Virus record (IMG/VR): IMGVR_UViG_3300000101_000039
Span: 1-30,402 of that record
Direction: 5' to 3' (one strand)
Source of the DNA: a virus
DNA length: 30,402 nucleotides
Numbering within the stretch: the stretch's first letter is position 1; each line of letters opens with the position of its first letter. Shown here in pieces: positions 15,021 through 23,118 of this stretch. Made by a program: the position numbers and the translations under genes. The notes below the pieces were generated by a model. The model saw nothing but the letters and a program-made list of their open reading frames with translations. It was not told where the DNA came from and searched no databases.

Positions 15021-16958
15021 TTATACCCCTGGAATGCTAGTTGGAATACGATCAGTAATTGATGGAGTAGCTAAAGATGGAGGTAGGGGTTTTACTAAAG
15101 TTTTATAGGGTGCATAGGTGGGATTAGATGGATTTCCTCCATAATTATCACCACTTCCTGCTGCTAAACTAATATATCGTTCATCACCATATTGATTAAT
15201 AAATCCTACTTCATTTTCAGCTGCATTTGTACTACCATATGTGTTACTTTGGATTTTAGGTACAAAGTTATGTATAGGAACAAATGTAAATCCTGTTACT
15301 TTTACTATCATAGGTAATTCTTTAACTGTAGAATCATTTGCCTCTATTGTATCATTAATACCTATTTCCCAAGGTGATTCTGTAGGGACTTCTAAATTAA
15401 TTCCTTTCATTATTCCTATTTGTTCATAACACCAACCACCTACAGTTAAAGATATTAAATTGCCTCTCATATATCCATTACTTGAATAATCAGGAGCGCA
15501 TACTGAAGCAAGATAATTTAATTTTTGATACATTGGTATTAATTCTTGTTTAGACTGTGCTGCTACAGTCCAAGATAATGAAATTTGTCTGTCAAACCCA
15601 CTATATTTGTAAAAATTTTCACCCCTACCCATAAATTTTTGAGCTTCCCATTCTGAGGAATAATTATCACTCATACTATCAATAAGTGCCCTAAAATGAA
15701 TATAAGTTTTTTTACTAGGATCATTATTATTTATTACACCTATTCTAAATTTAACTAAATCATTAGTATCCTTAATTGTAACTGGTGAATTATCAATTGC
15801 ACTTTGATATATGGGGAGGGCATTTAATTTATCTAAAGCATTTTTATAAGTAAGATTTTCTCTAATGCCTTTATTATTATTTAATTCTCTTCTTCCTATA
15901 ACATAACTTGATCTATTAGCTCTTTTACCAGGATCTCCTAAATTGACCCTAGTATCCATTCTTAAATCAGGGTTAATATCCCAAGGGATACTTTGAGGAA
16001 CAGCTTGTGAAATTAAAGGTGCAGAGAAATTTTGATAAGTTGCTCCAACACCTAACCCTACAGGGGTTATTAAATTTATTTCGTTTTGACTTAATACAAA
16101 TCTATTAGTAACACTATTACCATTACCACTATTATAACGAGGATCATTAGCGGTAAAAAAAACACTACTGCCTCTTCCTGATGGTTGACCAGGTGCTACT
16201 TTAATAATTGTTCGCCCTACCCCTAATGTTGCACCAGGACCTCCAGAATAGCTTATTAGATTAGTATCGCTTGGATTAGAACTTCCTAGTTGTTTAAGGA
16301 ATAACCCTTCCATTCTAGTTTTAGGACCTTCAATACCCAAACCTCCAATAGTATTTAAATATGTTGGTAAAGCTAAAGGTAAATTTCCCCCTACAGTAAA
16401 ATTTGTAGTATTTTTAAAGGGATTTAATCCCTGCTTATTTAAATGTGTACCTAGAGCATTTACTCCTGCTTGTGCTATTGTAGATGTTGGCGAATAAATA
16501 CCTTGATTTATAGGGTTAATATCTTGAACTTTACTATTAATAAAGCTGCCAACTTGGGCTCCTACTTGAAAAAGGTTACTACCTATTTCTAATGCCCTTC
16601 CTAAAAAGGTATCTGCATCACTTTTAAAAATGCCTTTAAGAGAAATAGAAGGGGGGAGTAAAGGAGCATAACCAACAGATGAATCTACATTAGTTAGAGA
16701 CAATACATTTTGTTTTGCTGTAAATAAACGACCTCTACTTGTGGATGTAAGAAGTTGGGTTAATCTAGATATATCTCTAGCAGATGCCCCAAGGGCATTA
16801 GCTCTTAATAAGAAATCAGTTCCTCCTGTATTTCCTACATCAGAAAAAGAGTTTGGAATGGATTGAGTTACAAGTGGTTCTCTACTATTTCCACCACCTA
16901 CTGTATCCTGGCCATACCTTAAAGATTTAAGATTTGTTTTTTTGCTAATTAACCCCAC
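15021..16958 (-). CDS. Baseplate/tail-tube initiator, possibly gp48/gp54-like
   Basis: The 645-residue protein starts at GTG (16958); no in-frame ATG lies between it and the previous gene. The first ~330 residues are low-complexity (Asn, Gly, Ser, Pro) and lack obvious motifs. The C-terminal part, from about 400, has a tube-type arrangement: HFRALIDSMSDNYSSEWEAQ, FMGRGENFYKYSGFDR, then LSWTVAAQSKQELIPMYQKL and a two-strand end. This resembles the tube-fold proteins that cap the hub and start tail tube polymerisation (T4 gp48/gp54). Its place between tape measure and LysM/hub genes supports this. The match is pattern-level, so a different baseplate role is possible. The long N-terminal extension is unusual and may reach into the hub or the tube lumen. 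Confidence 0.65.
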   Translation of the reverse strand: MGLISKKTNLKSLRYGQDTVGGGNSREPLVTQSIPNSFSDVGNTGGTDFLLRANALGASARDISRLTQLLTSTSRGRLFTAKQNVLSLTNVDSSVGYAPLLPPSISLKGIFKSDADTFLGRALEIGSNLFQVGAQVGSFINSKVQDINPINQGIYSPTSTIAQAGVNALGTHLNKQGLNPFKNTTNFTVGGNLPLALPTYLNTIGGLGIEGPKTRMEGLFLKQLGSSNPSDTNLISYSGGPGATLGVGRTIIKVAPGQPSGRGSSVFFTANDPRYNSGNGNSVTNRFVLSQNEINLITPVGLGVGATYQNFSAPLISQAVPQSIPWDINPDLRMDTRVNLGDPGKRANRSSYVIGRRELNNNKGIRENLTYKNALDKLNALPIYQSAIDNSPVTIKDTNDLVKFRIGVINNNDPSKKTYIHFRALIDSMSDNYSSEWEAQKFMGRGENFYKYSGFDRQISLSWTVAAQSKQELIPMYQKLNYLASVCAPDYSSNGYMRGNLISLTVGGWCYEQIGIMKGINLEVPTESPWEIGINDTIEANDSTVKELPMIVKVTGFTFVPIHNFVPKIQSNTYGSTNAAENEVGFINQYGDERYISLAAGSGDNYGGNPSNPTYAPYKTLVKPLPPSLATPSITDRIPTSIPGV

Positions 16959-16965
16959 ACTTATA

Positions 16966-17193
16966 TTATCTAGGTAAGTTTAAGATATAAGGCTCTGGTG
17001 AGTTAGGAGGATCTAATTGTGATTGTTGAGGTAATACTCCATTTCTAGGTCTTACTTTCTCCGAATTAGGATCTCCAATTGTTGAATATTCTCTATGTAA
17101 AGTAGATTGGTCAAAATTAGGAATAGATGGTGATACACCATTTAAACCTGCTAATTGGCTATTGCCACTTGTTAATTTTTCTAATAGGCTCAT
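16966..17193 (-). CDS. Small Pro/Asn/Ser-rich protein between tape measure and tube-cap genes
   Basis: A 75-residue protein, largely disordered-looking (NGVSPSIPNF, QLDPPNSPEPYILNLPR), with no enzymatic or membrane feature. It has its own upstream ATATTTATAA-class motif (17207-17215) and ATG start, 7 bases before the next gene. I do not recognise it. The position suggests a minor virion or tail assembly protein. Confidence 0.65.
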   Translation of the reverse strand: MSLLEKLTSGNSQLAGLNGVSPSIPNFDQSTLHREYSTIGDPNSEKVRPRNGVLPQQSQLDPPNSPEPYILNLPR

Positions 17194-17206
17194 AATTACG
17201 TTTTGT

Positions 17207-17215
17207 TTATAAATA
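17207..17215 (-). promoter_or_regulatory. ATATTTATAA-class upstream motif
   Basis: Minus strand AATATTTATAAACAAAACG fills the 27-base gap after the tape measure stop, ending about 8 bases before the ATG at 17193. It is nearly identical to the copy before the gp13-like gene (ATATTTATAAACAAAA). Confidence 0.4.
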
Positions 17216-17220
17216 TTAAA

Positions 17221-19290
17221 TTATTGAATTTCATACAACCCTACAGGAGACAATTCAGGTTTTTTAGCATTTTGCATTATTAATGCCTCTAATAATTGAT
17301 TTGTTTTTTCACCTGTTCTATTATCTCCACCTCCTAAATTGGTACCTGCTACTACTGTATCGTCATTATTTAATGCTATTGTGTCTTTACCACGTTTAAT
17401 AATGGTTTCTCCATATCCTGGTGGTATTATTGCATCATCTGCAGTTACTGTTTTAGCTGCCATTACTCCCGCAGCTAATGCCCCCACTCCTGCTATTGCT
17501 ATAGGTAATCCTAAGGGACCAGCCATAAATGCTCCTTCAAATATTGCAGAAGTAGCTGTAATTAAGGAAGCAACCATTAATCTAAGTTGATTAGCTACTA
17601 ACCCTCCTAGTATAGCACCCATTATTGCTAAACCCGCTTTTGATTGAGATATTGAAGTTGCCATCATAGCAAAAAGATCAACAAAAGGAGTTATTATAGT
17701 GGCTATACCTACAAAAATTTCTTGCATCTTTTCTATACTGGCAGTTAATCGTTCTTGAACAGAAGCTTGACTTTTTAATCTATCAATTCCTCCTTCTTCT
17801 AATTCTTTTTGAGCTTGAGCTAAACCTACTTCCTCAATTCTTCTATTTAATATTTCTTGTCTTCTTTCTTTTTCTCCTTCACTTGCCCCCGCTAATTGTT
17901 CTTGTACAAATAAAGTTTGTGCTAAATCATCTCTACCCATTCCAACAGCTTTAGCAATAGCTTCCTGTTGAATTCTATTCATAGCACCAAACTCAGCAGC
18001 AGTTCCTGCTTGTTCTGATATTTCTTTTGCTACAGTAGCTAAGTCGTTATTTAAAGCTGCTTGTCTTGCTTTTTCGAGATTAATATTTCTACCTAATAAT
18101 AATTCAGCTTCTAATTCAGATGAGATTGATGATTCAAAATCTAATAAACTTCCTGCTATTGCATCTACCTTAGACAATTCTATACCTAAGGCTTTAGCGG
18201 TAGCTACTGCTTCTGCTATTAATCCCGGATTTTTACCTAATGAAAGAGTAGTAGATGCAGATACATCTTTAATACCTTTAAGTATTTCCTTTTCATTTAA
18301 ATATATTCCAGTTTGACGATTTAAAGAAGAGACTTGATTTAATATAGTATTAGCATTATCCTCTAAACTTTCACCATTAGCTAATGAAAGACTATTAATT
18401 CCTATTAATTCCTCATTAGTTAACCCAGCAGATTCTCTCAATTGTGTAAAAATTGCTAAATTTTCTTTATTTAACATTACACTAGTACCTAGCTGTTGAT
18501 TAATAGCCCCTAAAGATTCACTCATACCCTTAGTAGTAACAAAAACAGAATTAGAGTTTACAGCTGCTACAAACAACTCTTTTTGTAAGGCATTAGCTTC
18601 AGAATAGGATACATTTAAATTTTTAGCTAGATCTCCTGTAGATTTATCAAGTTCTGTAAATGCCTTTAAAAGAGCATTACCCATAGCAACTGCACTTATT
18701 TCTGCTATTCTAGTAGCAGTAACTACCTCTTTAAAATTACCTGATAGAATACCAGATAAGGTACCAGTTTCATCAATTTTATCAGCATATGATACGGCAT
18801 TTTCTAATAATATAGAGGATAAACTTTTATTCCTTTGTTCGATTTTATTTTTTTCTTTAAGAGTATTTAACTCCTTTAATCTTAAGGTTGTTACTTCATT
18901 TATTGCCGATTTTTCTTTTTCTAATTCTGCTTTAAGTTCCCCGGATGCATCTGTTATTTTTTTATCAAGTATTAGTTGTCTTGATGTTACTTTTTCAATT
19001 TCTTCTTGGATTTCCTTTTGGACATTAATCCCTTTATTTATTTTCATTTGAAGGGTAACATCTTTTTCTAAAGATTTTGATTGGGCTTTTAAAGAAGCTT
19101 CTATATCTCTTTTATAAGATTTAGCAATTTTTTCGGAGATTTTATCTATACCACTTAAGGAATCTGCAGCCTCTTCTAAAGCAGTGGTTATAACTGCAGA
19201 TAAAGATTTAAAGGCATTATCTAATACCCCTACTTCTTCTACTTGATCTTTAAGAAGTTGTTTTCCTTTTTCTAAATCTTTATTAGCCAT
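17221..19290 (-). CDS. Tail tape measure protein (T4 gp29 equivalent)
   Basis: The 689-residue protein has the hallmarks of a tail length determinator. Residues 1-170 are highly charged coiled coil (SKSLEKDVTLQMKINKGI, KAELEKEKSAINEVTTLRL), followed by a long alanine/leucine-rich helical region. A second coiled coil with many Glu/Gln/Arg (GEKERRQEILNRRIEEVG) comes next, and a hydrophobic section lies near 525-620 (IFVGIATIITPFVDLFAMM, then GLPIAIAGVGALAAGVMAA) that could enter the host membrane. It lies directly downstream of the frameshift-like chaperone pair, the standard place for a tape measure. If fully helical, about 1.5 angstroms per residue would give a tail near 100 nm, similar to T4. 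It has no lysozyme or peptidase motif; that job appears to sit in the hub. Confidence 0.85.
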   Translation of the reverse strand: MANKDLEKGKQLLKDQVEEVGVLDNAFKSLSAVITTALEEAADSLSGIDKISEKIAKSYKRDIEASLKAQSKSLEKDVTLQMKINKGINVQKEIQEEIEKVTSRQLILDKKITDASGELKAELEKEKSAINEVTTLRLKELNTLKEKNKIEQRNKSLSSILLENAVSYADKIDETGTLSGILSGNFKEVVTATRIAEISAVAMGNALLKAFTELDKSTGDLAKNLNVSYSEANALQKELFVAAVNSNSVFVTTKGMSESLGAINQQLGTSVMLNKENLAIFTQLRESAGLTNEELIGINSLSLANGESLEDNANTILNQVSSLNRQTGIYLNEKEILKGIKDVSASTTLSLGKNPGLIAEAVATAKALGIELSKVDAIAGSLLDFESSISSELEAELLLGRNINLEKARQAALNNDLATVAKEISEQAGTAAEFGAMNRIQQEAIAKAVGMGRDDLAQTLFVQEQLAGASEGEKERRQEILNRRIEEVGLAQAQKELEEGGIDRLKSQASVQERLTASIEKMQEIFVGIATIITPFVDLFAMMATSISQSKAGLAIMGAILGGLVANQLRLMVASLITATSAIFEGAFMAGPLGLPIAIAGVGALAAGVMAAKTVTADDAIIPPGYGETIIKRGKDTIALNNDDTVVAGTNLGGGDNRTGEKTNQLLEALIMQNAKKPELSPVGLYEIQ

Positions 19291-19305
19291 CTAAAGTGTA
19301 TTTTA

Positions 19306-19314
19306 TTATAAATA
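19306..19314 (-). promoter_or_regulatory. ATATTTATAA-class upstream motif before the tape measure gene
   Basis: Minus strand CAATATTTATAATAAAATAC lies in the 27-base gap between the second tail-chaperone ORF and the tape measure ATG (19290). The TATAAT within it could be a -10 element. Confidence 0.4.
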
Positions 19315-19317
19315 TTG

Positions 19318-19611
19318 TTATTTATAACCTGTTTTACCTTTATATTGTTTGCTAGCTTCTAAAAATGAAGGGGTATTAACTTTACCATCTTTATCTACTA
19401 ATGTAGAAGAACCTTTTTGGGTATTATCTTCCGAGGATTTATTTTGTTCTTTAAAATGATTTTGAATTTCAACAAATGTAAATTTTCTTAACCATATAGG
19501 CATATTATACACTGTATTATAATCAAACCCACCATTTCCATGGAATACTATATCATGGAGAGATTTAAATAAATTTTTTCTAATTTGAGGAGCTATTTCA
19601 GAGGTCAGGCC
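19318..19611 (-). CDS. Frameshift extension of the gp26-like protein (tail assembly chaperone second part)
   Basis: This frame is open from just after a TGA at 19623-19621 down to the TAA at 19320-19318, but offers no ATG, GTG or TTG until the GTG at 19512. The residues before that GTG look like real, conserved protein (KSLHDIVFHGNGGFDYNT, continuing into VYNMPIWLRKFTFVEIQNHF). Starting at 19512 would cut this block in two. The best reading is that ribosomes translating the gp26-like gene slip at the T7 run (19618-19612) into this +1 frame (equivalent to -2) and add about 97 residues, giving a fusion of about 335 residues. This mirrors the lambda G/GT and P2 E/E' chaperones, also placed just before the tape measure. 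A non-standard start or an assembly homopolymer error are alternatives. Confidence 0.7.
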   Translation of the reverse strand, partial: GLTSEIAPQIRKNLFKSLHDIVFHGNGGFDYNTVYNMPIWLRKFTFVEIQNHFKEQNKSSEDNTQKGSSTLVDKDGKVNTPSFLEASKQYKGKTGYK

Positions 19612-19623
19612 AAAAAAAGTTCA
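19598..19623 (-). other. Candidate programmed frameshift site at the gp26-like 3' end
   Basis: Frame 0 reads AAC TTT TTT TGG CCT GAC CTC TGA. Between the TGA of the +1 frame (19623-19621) and the frame-0 TGA (19600-19598) lies a 20-base window in which a ribosome can switch frames, and the T7 run is inside it. Phe-tRNA on TTT can re-pair with TTT after a +1 or -2 slip, so the change is energetically plausible. No strong downstream stem is obvious by eye. Confidence 0.6.
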
Positions 19624-20326
19624 GACCAATAGGGATGGTCACCTCCTCTCCGTTTTCAAGAATATAATTTAGATTAACATCAGGTTGTGTTTTTCTAATG
19701 TGCTCTCTAAATGCTCTTGAATCTCGGGCTAATAAATAATTGTCTACAAAATTTCTAATATCTTTTTTCTCTTCCTTACCATCCACTGAAAGAATCATGT
19801 GTTTTAAACGTGTAGTTAGATCAGCGGAAGATTCTTTATTAATTTTTTTAAGACCTGCTATTTCTCTTTCTATAGCTTTTTCATCTCTTCCGGTTAAAAT
19901 TTTATAAGTAAGAACAGTACCAGTATTTTCTAAAGTATAGGAAAATTCATTTTTCCCTTGTTCTAAATCCTTAGTATCAAATTCTTTACTATCTAGAGTT
20001 GATAAATCTATTGTGTGGGATTGATTTTTAATAGTGACTTCATAATTTTTACCATACCCTAATACCCTGGCGGCTACAAATACAGCATTTTTATCTCCTA
20101 CTATTAAATCATCTATATTAATATCTTTATTTACAATTAAAGAAGACATTAACCTATCTAATACGGTACCTTTTTGAATAAATGATTGGTTAGAAAGAAT
20201 ATCTTCCTCCTTAGCAGTCATATATTTTATTTCTATTTTACCACTTGATAAGGGGTGATCTTTGGGATATACTATACCTTTTGAAGGCAGTTCTACTTCT
20301 TCAGTAGGAAATTTAAATTCATCCAT
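19598..20326 (-). CDS. gp26: T4 gp26-family baseplate/tail assembly protein (T4_baseplate family)
   Basis: The 242-residue protein begins FKFPTEEVELPSKGIVYP and continues with an acidic IEIKYMTAKEEDIL segment, then ends GLNFFWPDL. This PSKG-Y-P / MTAKEEDIL opening is what I associate with the T4_baseplate (gp26) family, listed in T4 as a hub assembly component. Its final codons contain seven T residues (19618-19612) and overlap another conserved frame that runs on to 19318. With the tape measure next in line, I infer that this is the first half of a tail assembly chaperone pair analogous to lambda gpG. It has its own upstream promoter-like region after the gp19 terminator, so it probably begins a transcription unit. 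T4 gp26 itself is 208 residues. Confidence 0.8.
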   Translation of the reverse strand: MDEFKFPTEEVELPSKGIVYPKDHPLSSGKIEIKYMTAKEEDILSNQSFIQKGTVLDRLMSSLIVNKDINIDDLIVGDKNAVFVAARVLGYGKNYEVTIKNQSHTIDLSTLDSKEFDTKDLEQGKNEFSYTLENTGTVLTYKILTGRDEKAIEREIAGLKKINKESSADLTTRLKHMILSVDGKEEKKDIRNFVDNYLLARDSRAFREHIRKTQPDVNLNYILENGEEVTIPIGLNFFWPDL

Positions 20327-20336
20327 AATCTTTATT

Positions 20337-20378
20337 TATTTATAACATTATCTTTGTTAATACATATCAAGATACAAA
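20337..20378 (-). promoter_or_regulatory. Candidate promoter for the gp26/tape measure unit
   Basis: Minus strand TTTGTATCTTGATATGTATTA, a short spacer and AATGTTATAAATAAA lie between the gp19 terminator and the ATG at 20326. The same pair of blocks precedes gp32. Being directly after a terminator makes a transcription start here likely. Confidence 0.5.
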
Positions 20379-20400
20379 AAAGCTTGACCAAAGCCAAGCT
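20375..20400 (-). terminator. Rho-independent terminator after the tail tube gene
   Basis: Minus strand AGCTTGGC-TTTG-GTCAAGCT followed by TTTTT forms an 8-bp stem (one G-T pair), a 4-base loop and a T tract, 28 bases after the gp19 stop codon. It should end abundant tube/sheath transcription. Confidence 0.8.
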
Positions 20401-20428
20401 ATTTGTAATGTATTTTAAAATAAAATTA

Positions 20429-20917
20429 TTAGAAATTCAATATACAGTAATCAGGTTGTACTTCTAAAGTTAATTCTTGAGCAGCATTTTCAGTATCCCA
20501 ACTGTAATCACCAAAATTAGCAGAAGTAATTAAAGCACCTTTAATAATCCATTCTGATACAATATCACCTACAGGACCAAGTACATCTAAAGTAAGATCT
20601 TTCTTATAGAAATCACTATACCCATCTCTACCTGTTACTGATTCGTGATGTAATCTAACCCATTCCATTACGGCTTGAGCACCACTAGGTGTAATAGGAT
20701 CAAATAGGGTCATTGATATTGGGGCCCATGTTGTTTTACCTTTTACAAATCTTTGGACATTTATATGATTTAGAGCAACGGTGCCTTGATTTAATGTAAC
20801 GGCTCCCATACCTTTAATTTGGTATGAAGGGATTCCATCTACATAGAGAATAAACCTATTCTTTTGTTTGGGCTCGAATGCTGTAAAAAATATTTCGTTT
20901 GGATCTAATACTGCCAT
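20429..20917 (-). CDS. gp19: Tail tube protein, gp19
   Basis: The 162-residue protein matches T4 gp19 in size (163) and layout. It opens FFTAFEPKQKNRFILYVDGI (the strand pair that starts the tube barrel), then has IPSYQIKGMG, the VQRFVKGKTTWAPISMTLFD strand/loop region, a helix AVMEWVRLHHE, and ends on a beta strand (ELTLEVQPDYCILNF). It stacks as hexameric rings around the tape measure inside the sheath. It is encoded directly after gp18, as in T4, with its own upstream motif and a terminator behind it, which suits a highly expressed structural gene. Confidence 0.95.
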   Translation of the reverse strand: MAVLDPNEIFFTAFEPKQKNRFILYVDGIPSYQIKGMGAVTLNQGTVALNHINVQRFVKGKTTWAPISMTLFDPITPSGAQAVMEWVRLHHESVTGRDGYSDFYKKDLTLDVLGPVGDIVSEWIIKGALITSANFGDYSWDTENAAQELTLEVQPDYCILNF

Positions 20918-20940
20918 TTTATTTTATATTATTTATTCTA

Positions 20941-20949
20941 TTATAAATA
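20941..20949 (-). promoter_or_regulatory. ATATTTATAA-class upstream motif before gp19
   Basis: Minus strand AAATATTTATAATAGAATAAA lies in the 49-base gap between gp18 and gp19, about 24 bases upstream of the gp19 ATG. The gap holds little else, so the motif itself seems to be what is conserved. Confidence 0.4.
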
Positions 20950-20966
20950 TTTAAACTCTAAATTTC

Positions 20967-22733
20967 TTAATCTGGGAATGTTGCTCCTGTAGGGAGAACA
21001 TTAAAGTCTAAGATTATAAATTCAGCTGTTTTTGTTGGTTGTAAAAATATTTGACCAACTAATTGGTTTCTATCTATTACGTCCGGGGTGTTATTGGTTT
21101 CATCCATTACTACTTTAAATGCATACAAACCTTGTCTTTGTTGTACAGATTCTAAATATGGATTGACTTGGCTTAAGAAATTATTTCTAGTAGAAATAGT
21201 ATTTTGTTCAAATACTAAATTGTCAGATACTTGAGAAATATAACTCTTAAGAGCAATTAACAATCTTCTTACATTTACCCTATCTAATGCACTTGCCCTT
21301 TTCTGTAATGTTTTCTGTCCAAATACTACAATACCATTTCCAGGGAATGTAGCTATTGGATTAATATTAGATACATATAATGTATCTCTATTACCCGAGG
21401 TTAAAGCTCTTTCAGCTCTTACTACATTTCCTAAAGATCCTCTAATAAGACCTGCTGGTGCGAACCATGGATCTGAAGAAGCATCTGTAAAGGCATAAAC
21501 ACCAGGAATATATGTTGATGGTGGAGCCCATACTGTTTGTCCTGATCCAGGATCAACAGTTTGTAGCCAAGGCCAATATGTTGCAGCATAAGAACTATCA
21601 AATCCTGATGCTTGTGTTACAGCAGCATTAATAGTTGAACTGTAAGGAACTATATCAACTACAGCTATACAATCTGTTCTATTTTGAGCTAAACTCACTA
21701 ATGAAGTAACTTGGGAAGAGTGTAATGACTTTATTAAACCAGGGGCTGCTACCACATTAAAATCATACAAATCAGTATTATTTAGTAAAGCAATTGATTG
21801 TGTATAATCATTAGCACTAATACCTTGAATGTTATCTGCATCAATATTTTCATTAAATAAAGCAGTATTGTTTTCAAAGTTATTACCTGTAGCATCTGTA
21901 AATGAACCTGATCCTATTGCAGGTAAACTACCTGTAAAAATGTTTTTAGCAGTCCCATCATTATCAAAATATCCAGGTGTTGGGGTGTTAACGGCAGAAA
22001 CATAAACTAAATTACTCGCTTGTGGGTAATTCCCATTTGTCTTTACATAAGTATCTGATCCATCAGTAGCAATTGTAAAATAAGTATCTCCTATTACCTT
22101 AGCAACATAATTAGGTGCTGTAGGATCCATTGAAAGATCATTATATGATTCTAATACAGTTCTTGCATTAGATGTATCATTTCCTCTTCTAATAAGTAAT
22201 GAAAAGTTTCCAGAAGCAGTATTAGATGAGTTAATTTCCCATCTTAAATTGTCTGCAGAACCAGAAACTAATGTACCACCAGCTGATGAAGTTAATTGGT
22301 AATTGTTCATTATAACTCCTTCAGAAAGAGTTTTTAATTCAAATGATTGTTTTTCATATGCTAAAGTACTATTAACTCCAATGTCTATAGCGTCAATTCC
22401 TGAATTATTAACTCCTTCGGCACTACCTGAAGTAACTGCACCTGAAAATGAACCTGTAACTACTCTAGTTATTAATAAACCTTCGCCTCCTTGAGAAAAA
22501 TAATTTCTTGCTGCTATTGAATTTAAATAACTATAATATTGGGAACCACTTTCTACAGTACTTCCAAAAATAGATTCGTATTGTGAGAAAGAAGAAACGG
22601 CTGTTGGTATCCCAACAGGACCTTTTACTGCGGGGCCTATAATAGCTGCGCCATAAGTAACTGGTCTACCTCCAACAAAGGACTGATCGTTTTCTCTTGC
22701 TAATACACCTGGGGATATTAATGTTTCTGCCAT
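20967..22733 (-). CDS. gp18: Tail sheath protein, gp18
   Basis: The 588-residue protein opens with the typical sheath start (SPGVLARENDQSF), then PVTYGAAIIGPAVKGPVGIP and SFSQYESIFGS, a segment shared by contractile sheaths. The C-terminal domain that forms the extended mesh shows KTLQKRASALDRVNVRRLL, SQVSDNLVFEQNT and the ending EFIILDFNVLPTGATFPD. The middle (about 100-300) is Ser/Gly/Thr/Asn-rich and is probably the variable, outward-facing insertion. Length is close to T4 gp18 (659). It precedes gp19 as in T4 but is preceded by an 86-residue coiled-coil gene instead of terminase. It has its own upstream motif (22762-22770). Confidence 0.96.
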   Translation of the reverse strand: MAETLISPGVLARENDQSFVGGRPVTYGAAIIGPAVKGPVGIPTAVSSFSQYESIFGSTVESGSQYYSYLNSIAARNYFSQGGEGLLITRVVTGSFSGAVTSGSAEGVNNSGIDAIDIGVNSTLAYEKQSFELKTLSEGVIMNNYQLTSSAGGTLVSGSADNLRWEINSSNTASGNFSLLIRRGNDTSNARTVLESYNDLSMDPTAPNYVAKVIGDTYFTIATDGSDTYVKTNGNYPQASNLVYVSAVNTPTPGYFDNDGTAKNIFTGSLPAIGSGSFTDATGNNFENNTALFNENIDADNIQGISANDYTQSIALLNNTDLYDFNVVAAPGLIKSLHSSQVTSLVSLAQNRTDCIAVVDIVPYSSTINAAVTQASGFDSSYAATYWPWLQTVDPGSGQTVWAPPSTYIPGVYAFTDASSDPWFAPAGLIRGSLGNVVRAERALTSGNRDTLYVSNINPIATFPGNGIVVFGQKTLQKRASALDRVNVRRLLIALKSYISQVSDNLVFEQNTISTRNNFLSQVNPYLESVQQRQGLYAFKVVMDETNNTPDVIDRNQLVGQIFLQPTKTAEFIILDFNVLPTGATFPD

Positions 22734-22761
22734 TGTTTATATTATATTTATATTATTTTAA

Positions 22762-22770
22762 TTATAAATA
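22762..22770 (-). promoter_or_regulatory. ATATTTATAA-class upstream motif before gp18
   Basis: Minus strand TAATATTTATAATTAAAATA lies about 30 bases before the gp18 ATG in a 59-base, purely A/T-rich gap. The sheath protein is needed in large amounts, consistent with a late promoter. Confidence 0.4.
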
Positions 22771-22792
22771 TTAAAAATTATTTTAAAAAAAT

Positions 22793-23053
22793 TTATTTTG
22801 ATGTAGATTTTTCTTCGGGTGTAAATTCACCACTTTCTAAATCTATATTACCTGCGCCGTATTTATCTTGTAATTCTTTTGCAGAGGCATTTTGCTCATC
22901 TTGTAATTTTTGAAAATCTTCTAATACTTTGTCTTTTTGGCCTTTTAGAATATTAATATTTAATTCAATTGTTCCTAAATCAGCTACTATTTTATTGTTT
23001 TTTTCTTGGAATTCTTTTAATGCTTTCAATTCCTCTTCTGATAACTTTTTCAT
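22793..23053 (-). CDS. Small coiled-coil protein between gp15 and gp18
   Basis: An 86-residue, highly charged protein predicted to be one long helix/coiled coil (LSEEELKALKEFQEKNNKIV, KGQKDKVLEDFQKLQDEQ), with a short acidic C-terminal tail. No cysteines, TM segment or enzymatic motif. In T4 the small (gp16) and large (gp17) terminase genes lie between gp15 and gp18. T4 gp16 is also a coiled-coil protein of 164 residues, but this one is half that size and no gp17 follows, so I do not call it terminase. Its own upstream motif (23090-23098) and ATG support a real gene. Confidence 0.7.
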   Translation of the reverse strand: MKKLSEEELKALKEFQEKNNKIVADLGTIELNINILKGQKDKVLEDFQKLQDEQNASAKELQDKYGAGNIDLESGEFTPEEKSTSK

Positions 23054-23089
23054 ACGAAAATTTTAATTTAATTGTTTATATTTGATTTA

Positions 23090-23098
23090 TTATAAATA
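23090..23098 (-). promoter_or_regulatory. ATATTTATAA-class upstream motif before the coiled-coil gene
   Basis: Minus strand CATATTTATAATAAATCAAA follows the gp15-like stop codon by about 20 bases and precedes the ATG at 23053 by about 36 bases. Confidence 0.4.
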
Positions 23099-23118
23099 TG
23101 AAGAAATTTTTTAAAAAA

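Noticed and set aside
19318-19512. A 64-residue gene starting at GTG 19512
   Set aside because: Would cut a continuous conserved segment (FHGNGGFDYNTVYNMPIWLRK) in the middle; the upstream open frame shows the start is artificial.
22793-23053. Small terminase (gp16) at the 86-residue coiled-coil gene
   Set aside because: Right place and helical, but half the usual size and no large terminase follows.
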